In this document: piece by piece, positions 22,551 through 34,313 of the stretch
Layout: each line of letters opens with the position of its first letter
How positions within the stretch are numbered: the stretch's first letter is position 1
NCBI GenBank assembly: GCA_918026815.1
Contig: CAKJVC010000151.1
Coordinates: forward strand, 248,001-312,000
Reading direction: 5' to 3'
Length of the DNA stretch: 64,000 nt
DNA from: Chalara sp. BL73
Taxonomy: Eukaryota; Ascomycota; Leotiomycetes; Helotiales
Notes under the pieces: model-generated
Seen by the model: only the letters and a program-made list of their open reading frames with translations
Database searches by the model: none
Told to the model about the DNA's origin: nothing
Position numbers and translations under genes: made by a program

Positions 22551-24031
22551 AATGTTGCAAGCTCGCCTTCGTTAGATCTTGCAGTGGCCTGTTCCGCCGC
22601 CTAGTGGGAATCATTTCGTATTGAGGTCGATAGCTGATCATGCAAAGAGTTCGTCTCCAGCGCTCTCATTATGGGGTCACGGGGCTATTGTTTCGGAACC
22701 GGCCGAAAGGTCTGACAGCACTGGAAGGAATAACTCAGAACATTCTGGCCTGAGGACCGATGGCTGGCGAAATAGAAGAGCTGGACCGTGGACAATTATG
22801 AAGAGAGCTGTACTAGTACTGTATTGAGGCAAGCATTGACCATCCAAATTCAATTGGCAAACGGAACACCCCCTTTCATAGTAGTGTGTGATGAATAGTC
22901 TGATAATGTGAGTCGCTGAACCTAAAACCCAAGCCATACATATCAAGATTAGCTTTTTCCAAAATCATAAAATGAGAGACGTCCGTTCAATCGTTGGAAA
23001 TCCTCCATGCACCAATTAATGATAGAGTCTTTTCTTGGAAGTAGGCGATACAACGCTGTTCCTGTGTCATATGACTTGATACCTTCACTACCGAAATCGG
23101 AACAGCAGATACTCTTGGCCAGCTGCTCAGAGAGTCAGGTCATTGAGACCGGTGCACTTTCCATTCTTCCATTCCGGACGATCCCCTGATCAGCTACATT
23201 CAGGTGATTTGCAACCCTCTGTAATGATCTGAGACCCCCCCAGTCTTGCACATCGATTCCTGATATTGCCTTTTGCATGATCTACATTCCAGCAGATGCA
23301 CTATATGCCAATCAAAAATAGCGGCGCCTTTCCGCCCTATGTCCAGTGCCAGGACGTCACGTTCTAAAGGGGCAATCAGGGTGCTCGGTAATGGCTCTAG
23401 GACGTGGCATGTATGGGCAGGTAGGAAACCGCCGGGGGTACGGAGGGTATAAGTAGGAGGTTCGGGGCGTAGTAGGAAGGGCAGAGATTAGTCTTCGTAT
23501 CGATGAGAGCTGATTTGTGTCACACTGCTCCAGCACCTTACACCCTATTACCTCCTCAAGCATTCCACCGTCGTAACCGAGAAGATTTATAAGTATTGTC
23601 AGCGCTTGAAGACCTAATTAATAACCAAAGACCTATGGATAACGAGTATCAAATTACGCGCCTTGTGCCCGATCGATTACTCCACATATCTTAATCTCCC
23701 CGCTCACCTAGGATGGTTCTAATAGTTTTAGTAGACATGGCCTTTCTTCCCAGAGTCTTTCAATATCTCTAGTATGCTACTTTGGAATGTAAAATTGTGG
23801 AGGAATGTTTTTATTTATGTAGTACAATCCAGAATTCAGGGGAGAAACCGCTTCCAGGATTGAGTTCTATAAATATTTGTCCGCCAGCACCCCCCCCCCT
23901 CCCCCTCAAATCCGCGCCGCAAAGTTGTTTTTTTCGTCTCCATTTTATATATAAAAAATATCACGCCTCAGCAGAAGCAGTACCTGCTTATTCTATATCG
24001 CTCAATAATATTCCTTGTTCATTTCAAACCC
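22551..24031. other. Spacer; 5' region of the cysteine-rich gene
   Basis: No supported ORF. There is a C-rich run at 23890-23905 and an AT-rich stretch with 'tatatataaaaaat' at about 23945-23960 that could serve as a core promoter about 80 bp before the start at 24032. Confidence 0.35.
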
Positions 24032-24730
24032 ATGCATATCTTCACCTTGATACCAATTATTCTCTTTCCAACAGCAGTATTGGCTGCATCTATTCCGGAA
24101 CCTGGAAACCTCACAGCTCGATTTGTTGGGTCGTCATGCCAATCGCCCGTAGATGAGTGTGGGCCCGACGAGGATTTATACTGTGACATGACTACCCAGC
24201 AATGCGTCGCCAAGGCTGAGAATGGGGCAAAATGCGAGGATAGGGAACAATGCAAGTCGGGAGAATGTATTGGGGCCATCTGTTCAGTGGTGCTCGGTCA
24301 GCCCTGTCAGACGACAGCTGATTGTAATGGTAATTTGGAATACTTTTGTTCCCCAGAAGCCAAAACGTGTCTTGCGGCCGGCCTTAGTGAAGGCACATCC
24401 TGCAGCTTTGATGGTCAATGTGCATATAAACGCTGCCTCGATGGTGCCTGTAAGAAGCCGCCCGGCTCATATGGTTCATCGTGCTCATCGAGTTCGGAAT
24501 GCAACACCCCTTTAGTTTGCTACAAAGATTTCTTCTCGAATGGAAAGAAATGCCTCAACAACGATGGTAGTGTTGGCTCCCCTTGCTCAAGTGGTAGCGA
24601 TTGTAAGGGGACCATGACATGCGATAGTGGAACGTGCACTGTGAAAAAATGCACAGGCGCCGCGGGGGGTTGCAGTACCAACGATGATTGCTGCTCGAGA
24701 GATTGCACTTTTCTTAAATTCTGCAATTAG
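24032..24730 (+). CDS. Secreted 30-cysteine modular protein, 232 aa
   Basis: Single exon, ATG to TAG. Residues 1-18 (MHIFTLIPIILFPTAVLA) form a clear signal peptide. The mature part has 30 cysteines: six four-Cys modules of the form C-x5/6-C-x3/7-C-x3/10-C separated by G.SC/G.PC starts, followed by a C-terminal C-x6-C-x5-CC-x3-C-x5-C pattern that matches the inhibitor-cystine-knot spacing. The modules resemble EB/dickkopf-like extracellular repeats. No membrane anchor or catalytic motif. Role unknown; secreted small Cys-rich fungal proteins act as effectors, antimicrobials or wall proteins. Neighbours are MITEs and a broken gene, so it sits in accessory DNA. Confidence 0.82.
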   Translation: MHIFTLIPIILFPTAVLAASIPEPGNLTARFVGSSCQSPVDECGPDEDLYCDMTTQQCVAKAENGAKCEDREQCKSGECIGAICSVVLGQPCQTTADCNGNLEYFCSPEAKTCLAAGLSEGTSCSFDGQCAYKRCLDGACKKPPGSYGSSCSSSSECNTPLVCYKDFFSNGKKCLNNDGSVGSPCSSGSDCKGTMTCDSGTCTVKKCTGAAGGCSTNDDCCSRDCTFLKFCN

Positions 24731-25297
24731 ACCTAACGAGGGAAAGGATAGAAAATGTTATCTAGACTTGACAGGGTCCAGTGTATTTACTTGGAGAATG
24801 TGGTATTACACCTAGAGCGATTCGCTGCCGCCTAACTTAAATCAAATTAATAAAATTTTCGCCTTAGAATTACCTGCAAACGGCTAGAACTCGCTTCCCA
24901 ATATGATTTATCTAAATGGGTGATATTTAAGATTTATTATTTCGCTTATGAACTTGCTTCTCAATTCTAAGGCTCGCTTAACAAACAAACGCCTACTCAA
25001 TGTTCCACGTCAAGAGTTGTTCGTTCACAGGAATGTGGGCAATAAGGTGTCCAATGGAGACATGAATAGCCTCTCCACAATGGAGCCCTGTGTGCAAGAC
25101 TTCCAAGTATGCAGAGCTTGCGCCTTACCCCCTGCACAAACATCGTTAGACTAAAGCATTTTCGCAGGTGAGACATATAATCGTATGTGGACATTACAAT
25201 TGCGGCTTGATCAGCACAAGTGGGGACACTGGCCCCGCCAAGAGTTGGCTCGCGTGAGTGGGAATGCAACACTTGACAGGGTGCAAATCTGATCATC
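24731..25297. other. Spacer without recognised gene
   Basis: Overlapping short frames at 24948-25299 on both strands lack support. Confidence 0.4.
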
Positions 25298-26256
25298 ATG
25301 CCGCAGTTCGCCTTCTATCGCGTTCCGCCCAACGCTCGGAAAATGCCCTTTACAGAGTTATTTTTCGACTGCTGCCGACAGATCCGCGACCACGACCTGC
25401 GCAATGCTCCGCTCGTTATGGACTCGGAACACCTGCTCGACGGCCAGGTCAGCGGTCTTGGGTCCGGCATCCCAGAGCCGACGTGCCTAGGAGATCTAGC
25501 GAAGCTATTCTCGGGGCCGGCGCAGCGCGCCCTGAGAGGCGGAAGAGTTCTGCTGGATCAGTTACAGCCGTCGCCTGAGAAGGCGGGGGTGCTCATTACA
25601 AAGTCTCTCGCAGTGCTGAGGAGCTCCTCGAACTCTTCTCTCGGAGTGACGGCTGCAGAACGTGAACTCGTCGTTCGCACCGTACAGCTGCTTAACCTAA
25701 CTGTGATACTCATCTTCTCATCTAACATACTCTGGGCTTCCGCGGCGCCAGAGCTGGATCATGATATCGATTTGCAGCCAGAGGGAAGTGATCGGTGTCG
25801 TGTCATGAAGGCGCTATCCCGCCTGTTGGCAATATCAACTGGGATGTCGACTCTATGACGAACCCTAACCGGCTGGCGGGGAACAAGTAGCTGCACAGCA
25901 TCCTCCATCCGGTCCCGTGGCAGACGACGATTTTGATGATGGCCAGGATCAGCTGTGCGGTACCGCTGAACTCGCTCGAGTAGGTGCAGAAGAACCTGGA
26001 GCCTCTCCACATGCCGCTAGGAGGCCTCTCGACGCTTATGCTGGCGCCAAAGAGGGTCGTAAAGCCGGAGACGACGTATCTGCTGCGGTAGGTCGAGGAG
26101 TACCCCGTGTGGCGGGACAGGCCCCTACCGCGGCTGGCACTGATGGCGATGGATGAGGAGGGGATTGTGCAATGCCTATTTCCGCCGGATTTGAGGGTTG
26201 CAGCGAGGCCGTTTGAGGAAGGAGAGTATGTGAGGTTTGCTCCGAGGGATAAATAG
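25298..26256 (+). pseudogene. Unknown gene broken by three in-frame TAG codons and one frameshift
   Basis: The first part (25298-about 25808) is open from MPQFAFYRVPPNARKMPF to DLQPEGSDRCRVM. A one-base shift near 25810 moves the frame, which continues GAIPPVGNINWDVDSMTNPN and runs to FEEGEYVRFAPRDK and TAG at 26254. Inside it are TAG at 25888-25890 (AGNK*LHSILHP), 25981-25983 (NSLE*VQKNLEP) and 26089-26091 (YLLR*VEEYPVW), all in one frame with convincing protein between. All three could be CAG-to-TAG changes. I do not recognise the family; helical, with a hydrophobic stretch at about residues 130-150 of the first part. Alternative: a large unrecognised intron, but no clean splice sites explain all three. 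Confidence 0.55.
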
Positions 26257-26596
26257 GCAGGCCCGCCTGCCTTCATCTCGAACTGCTAAGTACTTTTCAT
26301 TGCTTGCATGCATGAAAGAAGAAGCCTTGGAAGGATAACTAGGATTAAGTAATTCTTCTCATTTAATCCCCGTTGCTATCAACCTACCAACTCTACCAGG
26401 ATACTTGCGGAGAAAACACCAACCACTTTCGACGATGAAAAGTGACCATCCGAGCAGACCGCTTTCTGCTTCCACGTCTGGTGCTATGCAATCCCCGGAT
26501 GAAGGGCCGGAGATTGCACTAACTTGGCAATTTATAAACTCGTTCCAATTCTCCTACTAGATAGTGGTAGCTATTTCTAAAAGCACGCTGACTTGA
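26257..26596. other. Spacer between convergent genes
   Basis: Shared 3' region between the broken gene and the minus-strand HET-NACHT gene. No ORF of note. Confidence 0.4.
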
Positions 26597-29500
26597 TCAT
26601 GGATAGTACCTACGTAGAATGTCCATTGAAATTCCGATAAAAAAAACCTTCCCAGATGAACATCCGATAGCGAGTGTCGAACCTGTAGGCGAAACATCAG
26701 AAGTTATAGCACGGAAGCCAGGTGGTAACCACAGAATGTTCCGGTCGTTCCACGCAACCCACGGCCCGCTGATACCTAATCCTTCACGGTTACTTTTACC
26801 ACCTACCTCTTGAGAAATAGGCAAGGGTGGGATCCCAGTTTTAGCTATCTTAAAATGTCCAATGTTTGTAATCAAGATCGAGAGCGTAACATCAAATGAT
26901 AGAGTCGAGACATAGCCATCAACTGCGAGCGTCTGCTGCAGTGTGCCGCTCGCCGTGTCCCAGATTTTGACGGTTTTGTCGTCCGACGCCGACGCTAGCA
27001 GCTTCGAGTCGTGCGAGAGAGCTACTGACCTGACCGACTCGCTGTGACCTTCGAGTGTCTGAAGAACGGCACTCCAATGATTTTCAACTTCGGGGAATTG
27101 TTGGATCCATTGGGGTAATCGGTCTTCAAAATTTTTTCTTATTATACTCATCATTGGCGTAAAAACAAGCGCACTGTAGTATACTTGTAGAGGGGCTTGC
27201 TCAATCAGTTGCTTGACGTATAGCGTAAATCGCTTCATATCATGTATGAATGCGTATAACTCGGGGCAATCGCTAGCCTTAAAAGAAAATAATTAGAAGG
27301 CTTTCTGTGACAATCGATTTGTAGCAGGCTCACCAGAGCAATTGACTCTAATGCAGCGATTGCATAAATCCCTTCCGAAACCTTTCCCATCCACCCAAGC
27401 GCCTCGAGCCAATGAAGAAAGTGCTTTTGCAGAAACTGGTGCACCTGGTCGTTGTCGCGAAGTTGAGTACCACTCCTATGGAGGTGCTGAATCCAGTAGA
27501 AGGATGCATACTGGACCTCAGGAGGAATGCAATGCTGGACTCGGCTAGGCCCGGCGTTTATTACTAGCAGACCAGGAGTATTTTGGCCACAAATATCCTG
27601 CTTTAAAGATATCGACAAAAGCCGTATACAGCTATCAGCCAGTGTTTGATGTGCTTGCTTCTCGTCTACCCAGAAGTTTGGATCCTTGCACCTATCCTTG
27701 CTAAGGAGAAAGTCGCGAAATGAAGGGTGGTGGAGGCGGATCGGGTGAGTTGGGTCTTTTGGACTATCTAGGATAGAGTGTAGGTCCTCTAGTGTCAGGT
27801 TAATATCCTCCTTCGTGACACAAAGTATCCTGGTTATTGAGTGGATAGGAAGGGGAGAGAAGAGGGTAACTACACTTCCGAGAACCCTTTTCAGCATCCG
27901 ATATGATTCTTCTCTCTCCTCATCCGAATAATCCGGGCCGATGGATTGGTTGAGAACAGTGGTGTAAATCTCGTCGAGGTGCTTCTCTGGTGCTGTGCCA
28001 GTGCTGCCACTGTTGTGGAGTATTATGTCTAGTCGTTTTGCAGCAAATCTTTTCCCGTCGCGGATAAAACGACAAGCAGTTGCAGCCCAGATGAACAATC
28101 CACTTGCTCTCCAAACCATACGACCAACGGTTTCCTTTCCCGGCCACCCGTCGTACAGGTAGAGCTCCTGTCCGATAAGTCCTAGATTATATTCTAGGAA
28201 AAGAGAGATGTCGTGGTCAACAATTGCTGGCGATATGTGATGGAGAACAAAGTCCTGATACTCTGTATCTAGTATTTGACTGAGCCCATATCGGACTGGA
28301 ATCTCAGGTCTGCTTGTAAGAAAAAATCGCAATCGGACTCTCTGCAACGACCGAGCTTCGGCTAGGAGCTGCAGAATCATCCGGATATCGTTATCACCGT
28401 CACACTCATCGAGCGCATCAATAACGACGACGTACGAGGACCAGCGATTATTGTTATCCAATTTCGACAAGGGACGGAGGACGAGTTGTTGCCATTGGTC
28501 CCGTAGAGACTGGTTGGCAATATCGCTATTATCCGTAATAGCGTCACAAATATGCTGATTGAGTAGGGGGATAGTGTTCGCTAGCTGTTTAGCAATGCTT
28601 GTGAAGAACTTGCCAGCGTGGCTGATATCTCCACCGCCTCTTGAGAAGAAGAAGCTAGCTCCGAGCGACGTCTTCTCGAAGTATCTGCGAGCGATAGTAC
28701 GGGCGATTGTCGACTTCCCGGTGCCGGCTAAGCCGCTCAGCCAGAAGATGCAACGGTCATCTTGTCCTTCAGCCCATGTATATATTTCGTGAAGAATATC
28801 GACTCGGGTGTTGTCGAGACAGGGGGGTTCGTGTTGTTTTTGGTACGTATTAAATGGCGCCTCCGCAGCGTAGGGTAAATTGTTGATTGAGTTGCCTGAC
28901 CACAAGCAACCGGTTAGCATCCTGTAATCTTGAATAAAGAAAATTCTATATTAACCATTATGTGTAGATGCTTCGGGATATAGGAGAGCGTGACGAAAGG
29001 TAGCGGCGGACGACTGGACAGGAAAAGCCATTGACCGCTTGTCGCAATTTGATGTAGCTTGTAAAATAGTCGGTAGCTCATCGAGTCGATATTTCCATTC
29101 GCGGTTCAGCCTACGGAATGCGTTCTCCTTCCCCTCCCCATAAATAACTGGCATCGAAATGTCAAAAACGCCTAGCAGAGAATAAGCCTTGTCTTCTTCA
29201 CGCTTAGTTTCCCGAAGCTGCGCCCATGATATTCGCTCGTCGAAGCTGAATTCAGAAAGAGAGCTGCTTTGAAAAGCGGAAACTGGAACCCCCGTTATCT
29301 TGTAAAGCTGCCCCTCTAATGATTTCTTGTCACCGAGTCGATTGCCGCTCGAGCAGAAAAACTCAACCGATGGCGGCGCGATGAGCTCTTGAAGTGTCCA
29401 GCCACGAGTAAACCATCGGCTGTTCCCAAAAGCTGCCTCCCAGGGCTGTAAAGACAAGTCGATTTGATCATTTGTCGAAACATCTGTCAGATATACGTAG

Positions 29501-29817
29501 CATTTTGCCGCTTTGCGATACCAGCGAAACATGGAGTTAATAGCTTCCGAAAGCTCCCTGTCGCTCGATTTGTTGATACAGCAAGTGTCTACCCAGAAGT
29601 TGTGCAGGTCATTACGTCTGGCTTGTTCTCCGCAGAACCGAATCTTCTCGTACCCAGCCTTGTTCTTCCCAGTGCCATCTATCAGGTCTCTATATGTGAC
29701 CTCTTCTGTATCCGGCCCCCATGTGTGTGAAAGGATAGCATATTCGGGAATCTCGCCGCCAACGAAGTCCTCGGTCAGACTAAACTCGCCATCATTGTTA
29801 CGCTTTAGTAGGCGCAT
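26597..29817 (-). CDS. HET-NACHT protein with a vestigial WD region, 1034 aa
   Basis: Minus-strand exons 29817-28956, 28895-27334 and 27277-26597. The first join is not obvious: both flanking frames are the same with one TAA between them. A 60-nt GT..AG intron holding TGCTAAC 15 nt before the acceptor removes the stop and gives THNG|NSINNLPYAAEAPFN. The second join gives ESIAL|ASDCPELYAFIHDMK. HET (YAILSHTWG, FWVDTCCINKS, FTRGWTLQELIAP), NACHT (GLAGTGKS at 342-349, VVVIDALDECDG), then the same linker as the 15536 gene. The WD part begins at residue 880 and has one canonical repeat (LQTLEGHSESVRSVALSHDS ... KIWDTASG), then diverged sequence to the stop. It is a paralogue of the 15536 gene with a contracted or degenerated sensor. 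Confidence 0.85.
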
Positions 29818-29993
29818 TATTCGAACAGGATCTCTGAAAATGACTCAGTGAAAGAATATCGGTGAATAGTTCTCGCAGCGTCGATATGCAAGGATTTGTA
29901 GAGTAGGGAGTACAGGTTGGGTCGAAGTTGTGACAGCTTAGTGTCATAGTATGTTGTGCGTCATTGCTACGAGCGCGCCGGACCGAGCCAGTC

Positions 29994-30413
29994 GGGTGCG
30001 ATTGAAATGGCACACCTTAGCGTACCCATATGTTCCCGCTATTTTCCTTATTAAGGTAGTCAAGTGAAACTCGCAAGTACGCTTTTCTACTTTCAGAATT
30101 TTGGTTTGCTGCTGTACTAAGCGAAATACGCTAAGCCCGATTTCGTTTAGAATAAATAATTTCTTTTCAAAACAAATCTTGCTACAAAGTATATATACAT
30201 ATATATTAAAACAATTTATTTTAATTAGATTTATTAGATTCAAATAAATTAAGTTCAAATTTTTTGGGTTGTCATTTCATATAAGTGTTGTGTTGTAAAG
30301 TTGCACGAAATCGCAACCCAAAATTTTCACTAAGTTCAGCGCCTGCGAAATAAAAGCGGCATGCCATGATTTTTGGTGCGTTGGTGCTAAAACGTGCCGT
30401 GTCAATCGTACCC
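29994..30413 (+). mobile_element. hAT-type MITE, second copy
   Basis: A 420-bp element with the same inverted ends as the 21870 copy (GGGTGCGATTGAAATGGCAC ... GTGTCAATCGTACCC) and similar interior ('actaagcgaaatacgctaag'). The 8-bp flanks AGCCAGTC/AGCCAATC differ at one base. It lies 177 bp 5' of the HET-NACHT gene that starts at 29817. Confidence 0.85.
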
Positions 30414-31098
30414 AGCCAATCGTGGCCAGCCACTGCAGAAGATCATGGCGGCTGTCTATGCATCTTGTGGTGGGGGGAGAATGTATATTAGCATGTAGGC
30501 ACACGGCTGCACAACCGCAAAAGTGGATGATACATCAAGGAGGCTAGAATATGCATAGTTATCTGATTCGGTGATATTGGCAAAATATGGCCAGCATGCC
30601 CCAAAAAATTGGGTATACGATAGTCGCCGTAGACGAAAGCGAGCACGTGACTGGTAGTGGAAGTTTCTAGAAGAACGCCACACTTTATATACATTCGGCA
30701 CACTGTACAAAATAATACGAGTGACGTGACTGTTACTACGACTTTATGTAAACTCGCTTAGCGTTGTGTACCTCCCATTTGGTCCGGATAAACTCGGCAT
30801 ATAGGTTTTCTTGTGCTTTGTGTCTTCAAGGCTTAGTGTTGGTTCAAGTGTGTCTTACCTTCCACGGGGCAAAAGGCGCAGCTCTACTTTGTACGCCACG
30901 CCCTTGCTCTTGATGGATATGGTAATGATTGATGTTGTATTAGGTTCTACTCTAGATTCTACAAAATGGGGGTTGTGTGGACCACGTGACCTGGTGGGCC
31001 GTATGTGGATCCGTAAACCCCTACTTCCTACACTTAGAGCTATATTATTTCTTAATAGAACTTTTGTACCGTGGTCCCGAAACTCGGAGACGGGCCGG
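30414..31098. other. Spacer without recognised gene
   Basis: An open stretch at 30811-31176 shows no family motif. It may be worn transposon sequence, since it runs straight into the S2 LTR. Confidence 0.35.
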
Positions 31099-31303
31099 TG
31101 CAACAACTCAAGGCGAACAGGGATCTCGATCCGTGGATCTCTGGGAGAAGGACTCAAAGGTGTGAACGGTTATTAATTGCCATAACAAAGAGAACAGGCT
31201 ACAGACAGAGGAAGGTAACGAAGGTAGCGCTTTATATACAGGAGGCTGGCCAGGGCCAGTGTAAGCGAGTCGGCCCTGTCAAGGGCCGAGACCTAGGGTG
31301 ACA
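31099..31303 (+). repeat. Solo LTR, family S2, internally shortened
   Basis: Begins TGCAACAACTCAAG and follows the 5744 copy through 'ggagaaggactcaaaggtgtgaa' and 'tatatacaggaggctggccag', then jumps to the end GGGTGACA. About 85 bp shorter than full copies. No clear target duplication. Confidence 0.7.
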
Positions 31304-33196
31304 CTTTCTCGACGGTCTTGGACTCCGCCGATCCCAAAGCCCTTCCATCACCCACTATTGCTTGAGAGTCAGCGTTCACGGTTCAAACACACTTCAACGG
31401 GACATTTATTTTGCCCCGGATATTTAAGTCTAAAAAGTTATATCAACTAAACCAAGCCAGCCAAATACGCGGGGTAACCACTTCCCGGCTTTACGGAGGA
31501 CTGCGTGCAGCCCTGTGGCTTGAAAGGCGGGACATTGTATAACCATGCTAACCAAAATATCGACACCCCTCAGCTTCTCACAGCTCACTGCAACTTCACT
31601 CAAAAATACTCTCAGACAACCCCCTGTTGATATCAAGATACGAAAGCACATCTCTCCTCGACACAGGATCATTTTTCTCACGTCCCAACTATGACCACGC
31701 AGCAATCCTCGCGAAAATACTTTCCCCAGACCACATTCCTGTCCTCAACTCCCATGAGCTACTTTTGTACCGTCGCCGCACTCCTCACCTCCATCCCCAC
31801 GCTTATTGCGGGCGGTGTAGAAGGCTACTATTTGTTTTTTTGGGCGGGAGCCTTGATTCCAGGGATGCCAAGCATGGGAATTTCCATCCGACTGTTAAGG
31901 TGATGTTGATCCGTGCTTGGCTTAACTATGCTTCCGTAGCCGGGGCGATTTATAATTGGCGTACGAGAAGAAAAGCGGGGGGGTATAGTACAAGTGGTAG
32001 CATGCTATCGTCGGTGAGTTCATTATAGTGCTATGGGGTATGCAGCATTTTTGGGTAGGACGCTGGTTCACGCGAGGGGGGTTGGGGTGCAGAGGATGGG
32101 AAAGGGGTTAGAATTGAAGCAGAGGAAGGAAAGGGGGGTGAGGGAGAAGAGTGTTAAGGGAAGAAAGGAGGTCTGAGGTATTCCCATAACTATTTGAGCT
32201 AGTTGAAGGATATGAAACTCTTTCGGATGAATAGGCAAACGTTCGACTCAAAGGTTTACTTCGATTTGGAGAGGCTGGCTACTTCTCGTCAGATTCCTTA
32301 ACCGTCGCCAACAGTTCTTGAGATCTTCGAAATTTCATATGATAAAAGAGCTAGAGGTAAGATATTGATCGTACTTGACTCGCCACACTGGATCTCAGCA
32401 GTTGGCTAGCTAACAAGGATAACCAACGCCATATCTATGATCTTTTCGCAGTCGTTAAATATATGCCGTGTGTTGAAATAAAAGAAGAAAGTCACGGAGC
32501 CTCCAGAGAATATAGGGTAAAACGAGTCAATTGCTGAAGGTTGTAGAACCATGAATCTACAAGAGAGAAGCTATCTACTTACAGGGGTGTGTGGTACTCC
32601 CACATGAGTATCACATGTATATTATCACATGTAACCAGTATGTAAACTCGTTATCGAAGGCAAAAATAAGTATCCATCTTCCGTAAGCATACCTACCGCT
32701 ACCGCCACCGTAGTAGGCTAGGTATGATCCTTAGACCTAACCTTGTTCAATACCGTGACCTTGACGCGTTGGTCATTATGTTACTGCAGTCAAGGACCTT
32801 CTAAGCGAGAGGAGGTTTGAATATGATGGTTCTCCTGGCCATTCTCTGGTAGTCGTCCGAGCTAAAGATCGATCAGATTCGATGGGGACGGAGTGCACCC
32901 CTTCCCAAGTGGTCACCAAGGGATCCTATCAATTGTTTTATCACAAAAGATAAGCAGCGTTCTTCTGTAGATGGAATTGCTAGTATAGTCAGGAGATACG
33001 GACCGGAAGCATAGAACGACTTCATGACTCACCTCGCAGCATGTATACCGGTGAGTACTATGCCGTGCTTCACAGTATGGCCAAGAGGCGAAAACATACT
33101 TCAAAATGCTCGCCCAACTATCAATGTTTCAAACATCAGAGCCTTGAATGTCTGAATCTCGATAACAGCGCCAAAACTTGCAAAGTCAGTTTTTGT
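31304..33196. other. Long spacer; small ORF of uncertain status
   Basis: A 70-residue frame at 31691-31903 contains a hydrophobic segment (YFCTVAALLTSIPTLIAGG) and could be a small membrane peptide, but nothing confirms it. A purine-rich, G-rich tract occupies about 32075-32175. Otherwise nothing. Confidence 0.35.
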
Positions 33197-34286
33197 TCAG
33201 GAGAATTCAAAGTCCACATACCCATGGCATTTGATCGTATCACGCAGTTTACTAGCTAGTTTTTGAAGGTCTTTTAGTTCTAGTCCTCCGAAATGGGGTT
33301 GCTGGCGAATGCTATGCCATGCTTGAGTTGGTGTCAACTCATCCTCGGCACACATGGCAGACGAAAGGCTTAGGAGATGATCAAGTATCTTTGTCGGAAC
33401 CTCTTCGATTGCCGACGAATATGTGTGAGGATTCTCGAGTTGATTGGATCCTGATAGGCAGTGCATCCGCGCGGAGGTCGTCAGCGCATGCCCGGTTGGG
33501 TTATATGGTTTCTCCGGATCGCCATGGAGATGATCCCGACATGGCTCCTCGAGACTTTATCAATTATTGGTTAGTTTCAGAGGTATACTCGGAGTATAAT
33601 TCAAAGAAAAGGGATAAAAACACCTACCTAAGCACGAACTCCATGCCCACCGTTGCGGAACTCAGATTGCAAACTCGGACACTGTCACAATCGTTGGCCT
33701 GAGAATAAATAACGATTCCCGATTGTGCTCTTTGAGCTTGATCCCTATCATTAGCGATGGAAACCCCCCCCGGAGAATGACTGTACGGGCTCCGCGATGC
33801 TTGCGATGCAGCTGGCGAGCTCTCTACATTCGAGCCCGGCGTGTTCGACTGCTTGACAATGGCACGGCTACGATCGAAATCTCCTAACCCCTTCAGGATC
33901 GGGCTCGGCGATCTCACATCGTGCTCCACGAGCAGGCTCACGAGGGAATCGATTGTTTCGTGCATCCGCTCGCACTCTTTCATCAGCAGCGCTTCCCGGG
34001 TTCTGACACGTGCGAGCTCTTCTTCTAGGGATTTGGTGTACTTCACGTTCTTATCTCGGTACGTCCTAGGGGGGTATGAGCTAGGCGATCAGGAAGGAGG
34101 AGGAAACAGCGTGGAGAAGATACCGTTGAGCCTGGCGCAATTGCTGACGGCGCTTCTCGACTGGGTCCTTTTTGGGACCTGGCGATTGTCAATCATTATG
34201 TTCTGAACAACCAATCTCGAAGATTTGAGATGTGGGCGAATACATGGAATCTTACCTTTGGGATCAAAGATGCGAAAGACGCTCAT
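33197..34286 (-). CDS. bZIP transcription factor, about 316 aa, one unresolved splice
   Basis: Exon C (33554-33197) joins exon B (34065-33628) by a clear GTAGGT donor, ACTAACC branch and AAAG acceptor, giving EFVLS|LEEPCRDHLHGDPEKP. Exon C has the C-terminal block typical of a fungal bZIP family: AEDELTPTQAWHSIRQQPHF and LRDTIKCHG. Exon B starts TYRDKNVKYTKSLEEELARV, then a heptad zipper. The upstream exon (34286 to about 34132) carries a basic KRTQSRSAVSNCAR. Joining it in frame needs a GC donor (CCAG|GCTC) at 34131 and leaves about four extra residues in the basic region. A CA|GTCG donor also fits the phase but removes more. Either the splice is unusual or the DNA-binding region is damaged. 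Role inferred: stress or secondary-metabolism regulator. Confidence 0.68.
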
Positions 34287-34313
34287 GATTTGGGGACTTG
34301 GCGAGGTTGCCAA

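Noticed and set aside
25803..26276. Minus-strand 157-residue frame
   Set aside because: Antisense of the broken plus-strand gene; open because TAG-rich plus-strand sequence reads as CTA on the other strand. No family motif.
28951..28953. TAA as a nonsense mutation splitting the HET-NACHT gene
   Set aside because: A 60-nt intron with branch site and AG acceptor removes it and restores the conserved linker.
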